DNA from: Gari tellinella
Taxonomy: Eukaryota; Mollusca; Bivalvia; Cardiida; Psammobiidae
DNA length: 64,000 nt
Assembly: GCA_922989275.2 (NCBI GenBank)
Contig: OV277863.1
Location: forward strand, 18,628,001 to 18,692,000
Direction of reading: 5' to 3'
A model generated the notes under the pieces. That model saw nothing but the letters and a program-made list of their open reading frames with translations. It was not told the origin of the DNA and did not search any database. The translations under genes were made by a program, and so were the position numbers. This document shows, piece after piece, positions 11,111 to 22,524 of the stretch. Within the stretch, counting starts at the first letter, position 1; every line of letters begins with the position of its first letter.

Positions 11111-11609
11111 TTAACCCATCCACCTCATGAACTTTAAATGGACAACACCAGTTTGCAATTAAGTAAGTCCATTTTAGACTATTTAGGGTATCATTTTACT
11201 ATGCATTTCAAAATGACAGTGTAGACCCTGATCAGGGGGCTCATTTAGGAGCCCTCCGATCTGGGTCTTCACTGTTTGTATATGACAAGAGTACTCTACT
11301 GTACACAGGTACAGTGGAGAATCTGTTATTCTTTCCCGTTTAAACGCAAACGTACGCAAACGCAAAGCACTAAAACGTAGAAAAGTACAACTTTTGGACA
11401 ATTCTGATAATTCATGTTTATCTTGGTGGCAAACAGTTTGGAGCCTGATCAGACGCCGGGTTACCCGGCGTCTGATCTGGCTCCAAACTGTTTGCACTGC
11501 AAATAATAGTTTTTGCGTAAACGCGTTTATTGGGAAAGAATAACAGATTCTCCACTGTACATTGTTTGTAAAGGACCCGTATACTCCTCTTTAGGGACCA
11601 ATGAGTTAA
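11111..11609. mobile_element. MITE family B interrupted by a family C MITE
   Basis: It starts TTAACCCATCCACCTCATGA and ends CAATGAGTTAA. It carries the B palindrome (GACCCTGATCAGGGGGCTCA facing GGAGCCCTCCGATCTGGG, about 11220-11280). A complete family C MITE sits at a TA inside it (11312-11557); removing that restores a contiguous B sequence. Confidence 0.82.
11312..11557. mobile_element. MITE, family C, complete copy nested in family B
   Basis: The best-preserved copy: CAGTGGAGAATCTGTTATTC and GAATAACAGATTCTCCACTG are perfect inverted ends with TA outside each. The central palindrome pairs GGAGCCTGATCAGACGCCGG with CCGGCGTCTGATCTGGCTCC inside CAAACAGT/ACTGTTTG. Length is 246 bp. Confidence 0.9.
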
Positions 11610-11639
11610 AGTCAGGAAGAAGCTTCACCACATCACTGC

Positions 11640-11740
11640 CTTACCTCAAAAGCAATTGTTATTTTCAAACACTTTGGATCCTGATTAGATCCTGCGTAAC
11701 CTGTGGTCTGATCAGGATACAAAAACTTTGGCACTTCTAT
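11640..11740. repeat. Degenerate family C core
   Basis: TTTGGATCCTGATTAGATCC faces GTCTGATCAGGATACAAAA. No clear termini. Confidence 0.5.
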
Positions 11741-12095
11741 CTATGTTACTGAAGTCAAAATGCCAGAAATCTTACTTTCAGATAAAAGATCAGGCAACAA
11801 CTGTTAAACTATTAAATTATACCAGGGAAAGTTAAACAGAAGCTTCTATAAGTTAACTCTACTTTATAATCCATACAGTTTAGTTAAATTTTGCAAAAGC
11901 AAAATAGATTGTCTATTGAAATGTAAAATTTGATTGATTATTAGTTTTTACCATCAACTTTAATCAAACCAACACAAGCCACAGGTAAAAAAATTCTTGT
12001 CATAAAATAAACAAATTATCACAAGTCCCTAGTGTTGGGAATCAAACTACATACCAACTGTAGATAATCAAACACCTCTATCAACTAATAACCTA

Positions 12096-12345
12096 TTAAA
12101 CCATTACCCGATAAATGTGCCTTTTTACGCCTCAAATTTATTCCCCAAACAAGGCAAATAGTTCCACTTTATACAGTCAAGAATATGCACAATAATAAAT
12201 AGTTCATATACCCTAGCAGGCTGTAGCTAAAGCAGGCTGAAAGCAAAGCAGAATGCTCTTAAAGGCACATTCTACTTTACTTTCAACCTGCTTAAAGTGG
12301 TCACATATCTTCAAAACTAAAAACAGACTATGGGTTTATCAACAT
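12096..12345. mobile_element. MITE, family A (eroded ends)
   Basis: It starts TTAAACCATTACCCGATAAA and contains the family A hairpin (CAGGCTGAAAGCAAAGCAGA facing CTACTTTACTTTCAACCTGC, about 12230-12295). The right end is eroded near 12340 (ACAGACTATGGGTT). Confidence 0.65.
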
Positions 12346-12550
12346 AGCTTTACTTTTCTAACAAATATTTATGAAAGTAAAACTGCCCACATTTTCTGCC
12401 GGAAGGTCTGTTTAGAACTTGGTGCACTAAGAACATGGTTTGAACCTATTAATAAGTGACATTTAGCCACTACTAAAGTTTAATCTCAACCCAGGTAATT
12501 ATGACTTCTAACAGGAACACTCAAATATGATAGTAAAGGCATGTTATAGG

Positions 12551-12622
12551 ATAAAGCAGGATGAAAGAAAAACAGAAAGCTCCTTCAGGAGCTTTCTGTT
12601 TTAATTTCATCCTGCTTTAAGA
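12551..12622. repeat. MITE core hairpin
   Basis: AAAGCAGGATGAAAGAAAAA pairs with the sequence ending TTTCATCCTGCTTTAAG around a CTCCTTCAGGAG loop. It is related to the family A and D cores. The rest of 12346-13385 is AT-rich and non-coding, with an eroded GCTCCAGATAAGG-type fragment near 12750-12800. Confidence 0.65.
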
Positions 12623-13385
12623 AGTTAATTGTATAATCACCTTTTGCAAAAAAACAAATCAACATATATGCATGTATAGTCTTAATAACAAATTCAAAAT
12701 ATTAATATTTCAAACATTAAAATCCTTTCACATTCACAAACAAACCCTTTGATGTGACTTCTCTTTGAAATGATTCTAATGAGTAGTCACAACAAAAAGT
12801 TTTGTGAAGATATGAAGGAGAAAATAGTTTAAGTATTTAATTTAATCACTCTTCTCTTGAGCCCTATTAAGCAAATTGCAATGCCGTAACATTTTTTTTT
12901 CAGACAGTACAAACACACAATCACAGATTTTAGCATACTACTCGCCCAATTGGAAAGTGATATAATGCAAAAACAAAATACAAAATAAAGCATTCATTCA
13001 ACAAATATTAGATCAAGCTTTGACCATCAGATCATTAACAATATTGTACAAACAAAATGAAAACCAACAATAAACCGAAACAAGATATCACTTAACACTC
13101 CTTCCCTCTGAAAAAATCAACATTGAAAACTGGTTGCTAATTGATCAGTTCAATAACTGTAACATGAAAATTATTTGTTTTTATATACTCTTTGCTTTGC
13201 TTTGCTTTTATTTTCTCAAACATTATTTATTTTTCAATCGTGGACTAGTCCATATAAAATGTTCAGTATAAAAAGTGTCAATTCATTGCAACAATTCATA
13301 TCTTATGATTTTGACAATAGTGACCAGTTTTTAATCCCTCCATTCTAACAGAAAACTGATTTGTTTCTCACTCAGTCACACTCTT

Positions 13386-13636
13386 TTAACTCTTTCCTCC
13401 CTAAAACTTTAAATGGACAATTCCAGTTTCCATTTTAGTCTAGTCCATTTCTGACTTTTAAGGGTTGTTTTTGTCAATGTTTTGCATTGTGACAAACAGT
13501 GAAGACCCTGATCAGAGGGCTCCTTTCGGAGCCCTCTGATCTGGGTCTTCACTGTTTGCATAGGACAAGTGTACTGTTCACATGTACACTGTTTGAAAAG
13601 CACGCCTATATGCGGGACTAGGGTTCAAAGAGTTAA
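13386..13636. mobile_element. MITE, family B, complete
   Basis: TTAACTCTTTCCTCCCTAAA at the left and GGGTTCAAAGAGTTAA at the right. The centre GACCCTGATCAGAGGGCTCC pairs with GGAGCCCTCTGATCTGGGTC. Length is 251 bp; no coding capacity. Confidence 0.88.
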
Positions 13637-13682
13637 ACACACGCAAACAATCTCTGACTGGTATGTGTGATACCATGGTCCA

Positions 13683-14053
13683 TTAACCCATTACTCCATA
13701 AATATGCTTTTTTACCCCTCTAATTTATATCTAAACTCAAGGAAATAGTTCCATCCTATGCATTCAAGAATATGTACTATACAGAGATATACCAAACTTT
13801 TTTTCTTAATCTTAGCCTGTTTCTTGTACCAAATATAGGTGACCACTTAAAGCAGGTTTAAAGTAAAGCAGAATTTAACTTCAGGTGCATTCTGCTTTAC
13901 TTTCAGCCTGCTTTAAGCTATCATCTGCTTGAATAATGAATATAGAAATTAATCTTGAAATACATATTCATGATCATATAGATTGGAACTGTTTTCTTCA
14001 GAGCAGGTATAATTAAAAGGGTAATAATGTGTATCTATTGAGTAATGGGTTAA
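13683..14053. mobile_element. MITE, family A, complete
   Basis: The ends TTAACCCATTACTCCATAAA and TTGAGTAATGGGTTAA are inverted. The core pairs TAAAGCAGGTTTAAAGTAAA with TTTACTTTCAGCCTGCTTTA (about 13853-13918). Length is 371 bp. Confidence 0.85.
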
Positions 14054-14098
14054 GAGAGAGTCATGCTTCTCTATTGAATGGCCAGTTCACATGCTTGA

Positions 14099-14289
14099 CA
14101 GTAAAACCTCTGTTAAACAGCCATTCATTGATAAGACAAGTTATTGCTTTAACAATACAGGGCAAAAGTAATACAAAAAGCTCTGTTAGGAGCTTTCAGT
14201 ATAACTTCTGTCCTGCATTAAGCTGCTCCTCCTACATAAGCTTGTCAATTTATCACGCTTCAAGTAGCTGTTTAATACAGGTTTCATTG
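14099..14289. mobile_element. MITE, family D
   Basis: CAGTAAAACCTCTGTTAAAC faces GTTTAATACAGGTTTCATTG, with CA and TA outside and a GCTCTGTTAGGAGC hairpin in the middle. A further family D left end (CAGTAAAACCTCTCTATTAC) abuts at 14292. Confidence 0.75.
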
Positions 14290-14403
14290 TACAGTAAAAC
14301 CTCTCTATTACAACTACTAGATTGTGTTAATTATAAGTTTTATAATTATACGTAATTTATACCCATAGACCAGTGATGATGACAGTCCTCCAGAATACAG
14401 GTA

Positions 14404-14648
14404 CAGTGGAGCAGACGTTATTCTTTCCCAATAAACGTGTCAAAGCTAAATTATTATTTCCATTGCAAACAGTTAGGAGCCAGATCAGACGCCGGGTAAC
14501 CCGGCGTCTGATCAGGCTCTCAACTGCTTGCCACTCAGATTAAAATAAATAGTTAGAAATTTAAAACAAATGTAATTTTCTACATGTTAGTGCTATGCGT
14601 TCCATTTCGTTTGAGTGTGAACGGGAAAGAATAACATTTTCTCAACTA
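14404..14648. mobile_element. MITE, family C
   Basis: CAGTGGAGCAGACGTTATTC at the left; the eroded right end is GAATAACATTTTCTCAACTA. The perfect core palindrome is AGATCAGACGCCGGGT facing ACCCGGCGTCTGATC. It lies about 65 bp beyond the PRA1-like stop codon, on its 3' side. Confidence 0.8.
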
Positions 14649-14714
14649 TACCCTATGACAAATAAACAGCCCACGTTTGTACAGAATAGTATGACTCTCC
14701 ACAGAGGATGATGT

Positions 14715-17700
14715 TCACACTGGGTCCATCTCTACATCAAATGGCTCCTCCTCGTCTAATGGTTTGTAGAAGGAAGCATGCAGCATAATCACAAAGAATG
14801 AAGCACCTACAGTGAAAACAATACATATATTAACCTATCCTTACCCCATAGCATGTTTCTAGTTTGAATGATAGGTAACCACTTAAAGCAGGGTTGAAAG
14901 TAAAGCAGTATACGCCCTAAGGCACATTCTGCTTTACTTTCAGCCACAATGAACAAGATGTTATTATTTCCCAATAAAGGCATTTACGCTAAATCTATTA
15001 TTTTCTTTGCAAACAGTTTGCAGCCGGCTCAGGCTCAAAACTGCTTGCAGCAGCTTTAAGCAAGATAAAAGTTAACCAGAAAGTTCTTATAGGAGCTTTC
15101 TGCTTTGCTTTCATCTTGTCTCACATGGTCACCTGTCTTAAACACAGTTGAATATGAAGGCAATTCACCCTGTTGTCTGGAGGAAAGAGTTAAATTTTCA
15201 CAAACCTTTTTTTCTAACATCATAACACATATTCTATGAGGCTTTGAGTTTTCAATTAACTATAGGATTCAATTTGTGAATGAAGCACTTAACCTATTTG
15301 ACCCTGAATAGCTCTTATAAATATTAATTATCCTTTTGGGCTCTTCTTGCATAAACATTTTAAACAAGTCAATTGTTGCATTTCTGGTATGACGACAAAC
15401 ACCAATGACAATTTCAAAACAGTGCAGACCCTGATCAAAGGGCTCCTATAAGATCTGATCTGGGTCTAAACTGTTTGCAAATGTAATCAGTGATCCCTTC
15501 AGCGGGATGTGGGGTTGTAACTGTTACTATGGAGAAGACGTTATTCTTTACAATCAATGTGTTTACGCTAAAGTGTTTATTTTCATTGCAAACAGTTTGG
15601 AGCCAAATCAGAAGCCGGGTAACGCTGTGTCTGATGAGGCTAACAACTGTTTGCCCCTCAGATTAAAGTATTTGTTTCTGCTAAGGTGTAGTATCCAATG
15701 TAAGCATATTCAGATTAAAGTAGATCATAAGAAATTTCAAAATAAGAAATTTTTAGTGCTTTGCGTTTCGATTGTGTTTAAACGGGAAAGAATATATACT
15801 CAGCCAAAAATGAAAGTACCCACTTTTGTATTCTAAATTATCAGCGTCTCATACATAAACTGTATTTAAATTTTATTTTATAGAAAGAAGCAGACAACAT
15901 GAAATCATTGTGGCTAAATAACTGGCACATTGTATTGAAAATAATAGGTCTTAAAACTCTTTTTCCTGAAAACAGCATTGTTGCTTAGAATCTTTTTTCC
16001 AAAGAGGAGAAACAATTGTACTCATATTCAGCAGCTAGAACTTTTTCTTAAAGAAAATAAAATCACAATATTCATGGCATTATTAAGACTAGAAAGTCTT
16101 GTAATATCAAATTACCTCCCTTTGATTTGATATAAGAATGAACTTTAAGTGTTTCATATTCGTTGCATGTGTAGTTTAATCTGAATGTTTTTACTGTAAT
16201 ACATTGGTGAACGTATGAGCCTTTAAAACCTCAAACAAAACAGGAGTTGATATAGTACTTTAAAAGATATGGAATTTTGAAAAATTTATTTTATATAAAG
16301 TAAATGTAAGAAGTTGGCACCTTCTGTTTTGGCTGAGTAAATTAGACTCTGACTGGCCTGCAAATAGTCCCGAATAAAATCCTATAAAAGACGTGTGTGA
16401 CGAACTAGGACATTGTGTTTGAACAAATCATGCAATCAACGCGGTAAATGACTAAGCAGCAGCGTTACAATTTGAATGGAACAATTTACCTGCGCTGTTA
16501 ATACAGCGTTACGTCAACAGCATGTGCCGCCGATTCACCACATGCATTGGACAAAATGGTGGACACATGAGAAACTGACTCCTGAGAAACTGACTCCGAA
16601 TTCAATAACAGCACATTCAAAATCAAATTAAACCTTTCTTTTGGGTGAACCCAGTCTTATCCAAGAAAGTGTCATTTTTTAAATCGACCCCTATGTCATT
16701 TTGCGCAATATTTTACAATAAAAAATTATCGCGTCGACTTCAATTTTTCACAGAATGTCACTAAGGAATTATTCTTCAATCCAGATCAAAAAAATAGTCA
16801 GAATTTATTTCAGCTCTTAGTATATAGATAAAAATATATGATGGGTACTTTCTTTTTTGGCTGAGTATATATTCTCCACTGTCTGTAAGGTTTAACACAC
16901 AAGGATACATACCAATAACCCAGAACACAGCTCCTCCAGCACCTGCCAACCAGAACAGGGGAAATGAACACACCCCAACCATACTGTACTGCTGTGCTAA
17001 ACTCAACTCCCTTCCTGAAATAACAACAAATCAATGTAATCACACTTTTAATTTATTACCCTATAGCCTGTGTCTAGTTTTGAAAAAGGTGACCATTTAT
17101 AAAAGGCTTGAAGTAAAGCTGAAGGTGCTTTAACTTAATATATTCAGCAACCACCTATTTTAACTCATTCACCTCTGAATCTTTTAGCTGAAAAAAAAAT
17201 TCCAGTTTTCAATTAGTCTAGTTCTTCTTTGCCTTTTTAGGATTGTTCTCTGTCATATATTGCAAAAAGACAAACAGTACAGATCCTGGTCAGATTTGTG
17301 TCTACACTGTTTGCATAGGGCATGTGTACTCTTTACAGGTACACTGTTTGTAAGAGTATATTTGTCACTAGGGTTCAATGTGTAAAGACTATGGTTATTT
17401 ACTGAATTGATCAAAGTTTGTAATTGAAAATAAAGGAGAAGTTTTAGTTTGGAACTGACCTAAAAGTGTAAGTTTACTCTCCTTGCTTCTCAAATTGATG
17501 ATGTAGCAGGCTCCCAAACACACAGCCATGGCAATGAGAAGCATTGGTGAAGTCAGGCTACAATAAAAAGCAGGCAGGCAGTTGTATATATACCATTACT
17601 CCATAAATATCCCTTTATACTGTGACCTTTAAATAAATTTGTCCACCACAAAAGAAAATAGTTCCAATTTAAACAGTGATGAATATGCATCACAAGAAAT

Positions 17701-18231
17701 AGTCTACATGTGGTACGTCTAAATAGAGTCAACTAGTGTCAAGTAGAGTCAACTAGTTTTTTATAGATTTTTATGTATATTTCACTCAATCTTTTTAATT
17801 ACCAAAACATGAACCAGTCTACTTGAAATTCTGGAAAGTTTAATAAATACTGGTCTAAATTAGCAAACAGTGTAGACCAAGATCAGAGGGTTCCTATAGG
17901 AGTCCTCTGATCAGGTTCTACACTGTTTGCAAATGTAATGAGTATATTTTAAACAGGTCCATGGTGTTGGAAGAGCTTAATGATACAAGACTGACAGAAC
18001 AATTTCAAATAAAAAGAAAACTTACACACAAAATAAGACCAGGCCTAAGAACACAAACAGGTAGTTGCCTTGGAACTGCTCCACATTTTTCACTACTCTT
18101 TTAGGGATTGGAGCAAGAGACTTTGGTGAGGCAAACTTTGAGGTATTAAGGAACTCTCCCCATGGCTTGACATTTTCCCTCGTCTTTGAAAGCCATTCCC
18201 GAGCAGATGAGCTTGATAGACTGATTGACAT
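14715..18231 (-). CDS. RABAC1: Prenylated Rab acceptor protein 1 (PRA1 family, RABAC1-like), four coding exons
   Basis: Reverse-strand exons: 18231-18026, 17557-17460, 17014-16913 and 14806-14715, each with AG/GT borders and matching phases, giving 165 aa (human RABAC1 has 185). PRA1 proteins are Golgi/endosomal membrane proteins that bind prenylated Rab GTPases and act in vesicle traffic. Exon 1 reads AREWLSKTRENVKPWGEF and VKNVEQFQGNYLFVFLGLVL; exon 2 reads LTSPMLLIAMAVCLGACYII; exon 3 reads SFPLFWLAGAGGAVFWVIG; exon 4 ends EEEPFDVEMDPV, close to the family's acidic tail. Two hydrophobic regions (about residues 57-92 and 112-135) fit paired membrane hairpins. The start is the ATG at 18231, one base after an acceptor (TATATTTTCAG), so a 5' UTR exon must lie upstream. 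All three introns hold MITEs; the last also holds a Tc1-like element. No lesion is seen in the coding sequence. Confidence 0.93.
14828..14946. mobile_element. Family A MITE fragment in PRA1 intron 3
   Basis: TTAACCTATCCTTACCCCAT at the left and the AAAGCAGGGTTGAAAGTAAA hairpin core. It is cut off after CTTTACTTTCAGCC, where family C-like sequence begins. Confidence 0.6.
15415..15482. repeat. Solitary family B core
   Basis: AAACAGTGCAGACCCTGATC at the left and GATCTGGGTCTAAACTGTTT at the right; the inner part of the palindrome is deleted. It lies in the last intron of the PRA1-like gene. Confidence 0.6.
15527..16881. mobile_element. Family C MITE split by a Tc1-like element
   Basis: The left end (CTATGGAGAAGACGTTATTC) and core (CAAACAGTTTGGAGCC, AGGCTAACAACTGTTTGC) run to AACGGGAAAGAATA at 15796. 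The right end ATTCTCCACTG resumes at 16871 after a Tc1-like insertion. It lies in the last intron of the PRA1-like gene. Confidence 0.75.
15799..16865 (-). mobile_element. Tc1-like element, internally rearranged
   Basis: The ends CTCAGCCAAAAATGAAAGTA and TACTTTCTTTTTTGGCTGAG are inverted with TA outside. An additional right-type end (CTTCTGTTTTGGCTGAG) lies at 16321-16337, followed by a decayed forward-strand remnant of the transposase C-terminus (16357-16570; WPANSP, later CIGQNGG) with several stops. It is closely related to 51132-52206, which shares this three-ended layout. Confidence 0.82.
17047..17383. mobile_element. Family A fragment followed by a family B MITE in PRA1 intron 2
   Basis: TTATTACCCTATAGCCTGTG at 17055 is a family A left end. 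TTAACTCATTCACCTCTGAA at 17160 starts a family B copy with a half-degraded core (GATCCTGGTCAGATTTGTGTC) that ends near GGGTTCAATGTGTAAAG. Confidence 0.6.
17862..17934. repeat. Solitary family B core palindrome in PRA1 intron 1
   Basis: AAACAGTGTAGACCAAGATC pairs with GATCAGGTTCTACACTGTTT around GAGGGTTCCTATAGGAGTCC. No family B termini are seen. Confidence 0.7.
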
Positions 18232-18277
18232 CCTGAAAATATAGTTTTCTTATGAGAAAATTACATATGAAAAATCA

Positions 18278-18472
18278 GGGCTCCAGATAAGGGGAGTATT
18301 TCAAAATTTAAAATCTTTATTTCTGCATTAAACCCTTTGGGGTCACTGCTCATTAGAATAGTCTCTTCGAGACAATTCTAATGACTAGGAACACCATAGG
18401 ATTTGGTGCTAAATTGAGTGAGAAAAGGCTTGATTTGTTCGGTTTACTCCCTCTTATCTGGAACCCTGTCGT
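18278..18472. mobile_element. MITE with CAGGGCTCCAGATAAGG ends
   Basis: CAGGGCTCCAGATAAGG at the left faces CTCTTATCTGGAACCCTG at the right. The centre has the hairpin ATTAGAATAGTCTC facing GAGACAATTCTAAT. CAGNG ends suggest the hAT superfamily. Fragments of the family occur near 10579 and 12750. Confidence 0.65.
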
Positions 18473-19057
18473 TATCATAAACTGCTTTATCACATAAACG
18501 TGCAAAATATAGAGGTAAGTAAAAAATCATACGGCCCACTGGGCATATATTTTATACTTATTTTCGAATCACCAAAATACTGTACTACTACGCCGACTTT
18601 AAATCAGTTAAGAGAATCTAGACAAAATAAGATCAATACTAGGGATTTTAAACATTTCCAAGTGTCCTACAAACATTATCCCGAGCAGTCCCGCAGACGT
18701 TACAATAATAATGATGTCATGTTCCAATAACGACGTAATTTTGAAAACGAAACTAGATTCTAAAAATTTTTTTAATGTCAAACGATCATTTTAAGTCATT
18801 TAGAACAATTTTAGATTGTAATATGAATTCAAAATTTGAATATGGCACAAGAACTCTTTTCACAACACATTGATGTTGTTTTTCTTTATTTTGTTTGATA
18901 TGTGTTTTTATCTACGGATGAATCAAACCGAATAACACCTATGACGATTCGTTTACCTAAGAGCCGAGGGCAAAAACCGAAAGCAAGACCTTCCAGATTT
19001 TCGTGTCATTTGGTGTTTATGTGAATCTGAAAATAGTATGTCGTAGAATCCTATAAA

Positions 19058-20437
19058 CAGTGCCCCAGATAAGAAATTGTTAAATAGGGTACTTCACTCT
19101 TCTCTTTCAAATTAATAGTGAAATGAAAAATAATAGAGTACCTGCTGGTTTTCGTAACTCGATCGCGTCGCTGAAATAAGCTGTTTCAAAGTGAAAATTG
19201 TGGCTTCCTTAAGTATTAATTAGCATCCATTAATTTAAAAGGTATGCTGTTTATATATAGAAAAGACATAACTATACTGAAATATTGCATTGACACTTCT
19301 GTCACCATGTAGTTCTGGTCTTGTCAAAATCAACTGAAGACATAAACCAATGATTTATATTAATCAACTATTTGGTATACATGGTCGCTGCATAAACACA
19401 CACTGTGATTTGTAACTTATGTTTAACAGTTGTATCTGTAGCTAGTCTAACAGTTTAATAAAATTACAAGCAGTTATCTAACAATTAATTTTTCAATTGT
19501 CAGCATTCATCAGTCCTTGCTGCTGCATTCAGGTTCCCTTCTACACATTGTTAAACTTAAATTTAGTGCAGTTAACATATTATCGTTGATTTCCATGTAT
19601 ATCTAACCAGTGGGAAAACGTCTAAAATGTCTCATCTTGCACAGGAACGCTGTACGTAATGTTAACTCTGAATCTAGTCTGATCGTGATTCTGATTTATC
19701 CGACGCCGATTGAAATACAATCAATTAATAACACTAGCTTTACTATACTGGCTGGGGAAGTTTTTGATTCAGATTGAAAATAACATAAAAAGACATAGAC
19801 AAATTTTATTTTACGTCGGATAGGCTTAACAAAATAACATAAGCCCTGTAGGGCTTTTACTCCGACAAACATAGGTAAACGTTATAATAAACAAATAACA
19901 AATAAAACAGATTTAAACAGGATCACACTCACAGGCATGCATGCAAATAAATACAGTAGGCAAGTTGGTCAAAGCATGTTAAAAAATAAATAAAATATTT
20001 AAAAGCCAGAATGAACGGTTTACTTACCATTTCGATCGCGGTGCGACGTTTTAACAGAAACCGCGAAAACAAGTGACAATTAGTCTAATTGACCAAGTTA
20101 TCGAGACGCTTATGGAGATAGAGATCAGCAAGCGTCTAGCAATGGATTGGTAAATCATCAAAAACAAGCAATCGGAATACTTCAGCTATTTCCGCATTGC
20201 ACCTCGCAAAAAGGTGTTGGAAATCAGCCGAGGTCTAGTAAAGATTTTCGAAGAAAATGAAACTAAAAGCCGTTAGCGAAATCGGCTTAGATTGTAATTG
20301 TACGCATCTACGGTAATATGTTTAGCGTATTCTATAAAAGGCTTGCGTAATTGATACGCACTGAATTGATTTTCAAAGCGTATTTGGCCGTTTTTAATGC
20401 GTAAAATATGCCAATACCCAGCTTATCTGGGGCACTG
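19058..20437. mobile_element. hAT-like non-autonomous element
   Basis: The ends CAGTGCCCCAGATAAG and CTTATCTGGGGCACTG are perfect 16-bp inverted repeats. TATAAA lies on both sides (19052-19057 and 20438-20443). A related unfilled sequence is at 50518-50550 (GTCGTAGAATCCTATAAAGG). CAGTG ends suit hAT, although a 6-bp duplication is shorter than the usual 8. No transposase is seen. The possible PRA1 5' UTR exon at 20028 lies inside it. Confidence 0.65.
20028..20066 (-). other. Possible 5' UTR exon of the PRA1-like gene
   Basis: On the reverse strand a CpG-rich stretch (CACCGCGATCGAAATG) is followed by a consensus donor GTAAGT (20022-20027 on the plus strand). The PRA1 coding exon opens with an acceptor one base before its ATG, so a non-coding first exon upstream is required, and this is the best donor I found. 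The upstream edge is arbitrary because the transcription start is unknown. The stretch also contains an ATG at its 3' edge that would be out of frame. Confidence 0.35.
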
Positions 20438-20754
20438 TATAAAGGCTTTTACACGACGGATAAATAGGATATTAAATATGTGTGTTTTGAGTAGTGAATT
20501 TATTGATCTAGGCCTAGTTGGATAAAATGATATGTTGCTTGCCAAGGCTCGCAACTTATTATTGTATTTAACCATGGAGAAAGGACAAATGGAGAAGTAA
20601 CGTATACTCAAATCTGCATTTTCCCGAAAATGGTGTCGTCCGTTACCTGTATGTGCGATAACGCTTAATCGATCGATAATTCAACTGCACCGGTACGCCG
20701 ATAGCGGGCTATCGCGTTTTTTATCGTGTTGAATGGTTACCCACTGTTAGTTTA

Positions 20755-21300
20755 AGTTACATAAAATCCTTAATTTTCACCCGATTTTCATTATAATGGT
20801 CTTAAAAGAAGGCTAAGATATTTATCTTTCACTTGTAAAAATAACAGATTTTATTTTTTAAAATTGATCCGTTTTATGGCGAGTTAAAGAGTGGTTTCCA
20901 AATGAATTTGCCGATAAAAGGGAGCAAGCACTCGGGCATAAATATATCACGCCCCATTACAAAACCTTACATAAAACCCTCAATTTTCCACCGATTTTCA
21001 AAGAAATGGTCTTAAAGGAAAGCTTAGATATTTTTCTTTCAGTTGTAAAAATGCAAGTGTTTATTTTCGAAATCGACAAATTTTATGGCGAGTTAAAGAG
21101 CGATGGCCAAATGAAATAGTCGATAAACGAGAGCAGGCGATCGCGAAATATATACTACGTCCCGTTTCAAAAACTTGAATTTAATCCATAATTTTCGTCC
21201 GATATATATTATATATTTTAAAAAAAAAGGTCTTGATATAAAGCCGTGACACTTATCTTTCGGTTGTTAAAATACCAGGGTTTTTCTTGAAGCGAAAAAA
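20755..21300. repeat. Tandem repeat, about 210 bp period, 2.6 copies
   Basis: TTTTCACCCGATTTTCAT, TTTTCCACCGATTTTCAA and TTTTCGTCCGATATATA mark successive units at about 20773, 20983 and 21191. Each is followed by AAGGTCTT or ATGGTCTTAAA and TTTATGGCGAGTTAAAGAG. Confidence 0.75.
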
Positions 21301-21838
21301 GTAATGATGACCTACAAAGGTTGCTGGCTAATGATATGACTAGACCAACTCGCGTAAGAAAAGAATTCCTTCCGTATAAAAACTTAAGCAAACTTCTAAA
21401 CTTCTAAAAATGTGTTCATGCATTGTTACAATGTTCTACATGGAGGAAATATTTCCTTGGAAGCAAAAATAAAAATCCATTTTGTATGTAATGAGACATT
21501 TGAAAGGAGTGCGCGTCAAACGGCCAAAATCCAAAACGGCCAAAGTTGTAACTGTATTATTATGTCGTATGTGATCATTATTATTATTGAAAGGAAAATT
21601 AGAATTATTAACATATTACTTCAAAAAAATGAATTTAGGGTTAGTTTTACAGCCAGACTAAAATATACATATTATCCGTCCCATTTCTATGAAAGAGGTA
21701 ACAGTTTGCATTATCTTCAGAAATTAATTGCAAACATGATAACATGAGATCTCCGTTTCTTTCTGCTTTACTTATGTCTTATATAACGGAGTAAATTATA
21801 AAGCAGCCAATGCATTAAGCAATCTATTTTACTGACTG

Positions 21839-21960
21839 CTTAACTCTTTGCCTGCTGATCGCAACTTTACTTTTTTTTTTTGCAAACAACTTGGATCAAG
21901 ATCAGATGTCGCGTAACACGGCGTCTGATCTGGATCCAGAATGTTTGACACTCGTCCTTA
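21839..21960. repeat. TTAA-flanked MITE fragment with family C-type core
   Basis: TTAACTCTTTGCCTGCTGAT is a TTAA-type left end. The core AAGATCAGATGTCGCGTAAC faces ACGGCGTCTGATCTGGATCC, which resembles the family C core more than the B core. No right end was found. Confidence 0.6.
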
Positions 21961-22274
21961 GCTTTATTTACTTACAAAATGTCTACCATATTACACATCA
22001 CAAAGGAATGTGACACATTACGTAACCGTATACAGAACCCGCACCAAATTAGCAGGACAATTATCAGCGTCATAAAACTGTCCCAGCATGAAGTCCATGC
22101 TTCTTGAACATGCCGATTATCTATGAAGATGGACAGTCACACCAGCGGGTTGCTACTTTAATGAAAAAGATCAATGCTACCCGTGCGTGTAACTTGAACA
22201 TGTGTTCTTGACTTCTGTAACCGCATGATGTTTATATATTATACAAATCACAAAAAATAAAGATAATAGAATTG

Positions 22275-22305
<31 letters not shown>

Positions 22306-22306
22306 C
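21961..22306 (+). other. Probable retrocopied transcript 3' end with poly(A) tail
   Basis: AATAAA (about 22256) lies 17-22 bases before an uninterrupted A run of roughly 27 (22279-22305). That spacing is the classic layout of a processed, reverse-transcribed mRNA tail. No open frame is recognisable upstream. No flanking duplication was established, so LINE or SINE origin cannot be excluded. Confidence 0.45.
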
Positions 22307-22524
22307 CAACATCAATGCACCTGGTTTGGTTGATGACTGGATTAACCCTCTCATTGCTGAATACCAGTAACATGATGACTATTGCAATTGCAAACAGTTG
22401 TAATCCAGACCAGGCTGCAAAAATGTCGGATTCATAGAGTATGTCTCTTGAAATATAGTTTACCCCTTTTTCAAATTAAGCTCTTTATGACACACTTTAC
22501 CTTTTCTCCGCATGAGGATCATCA

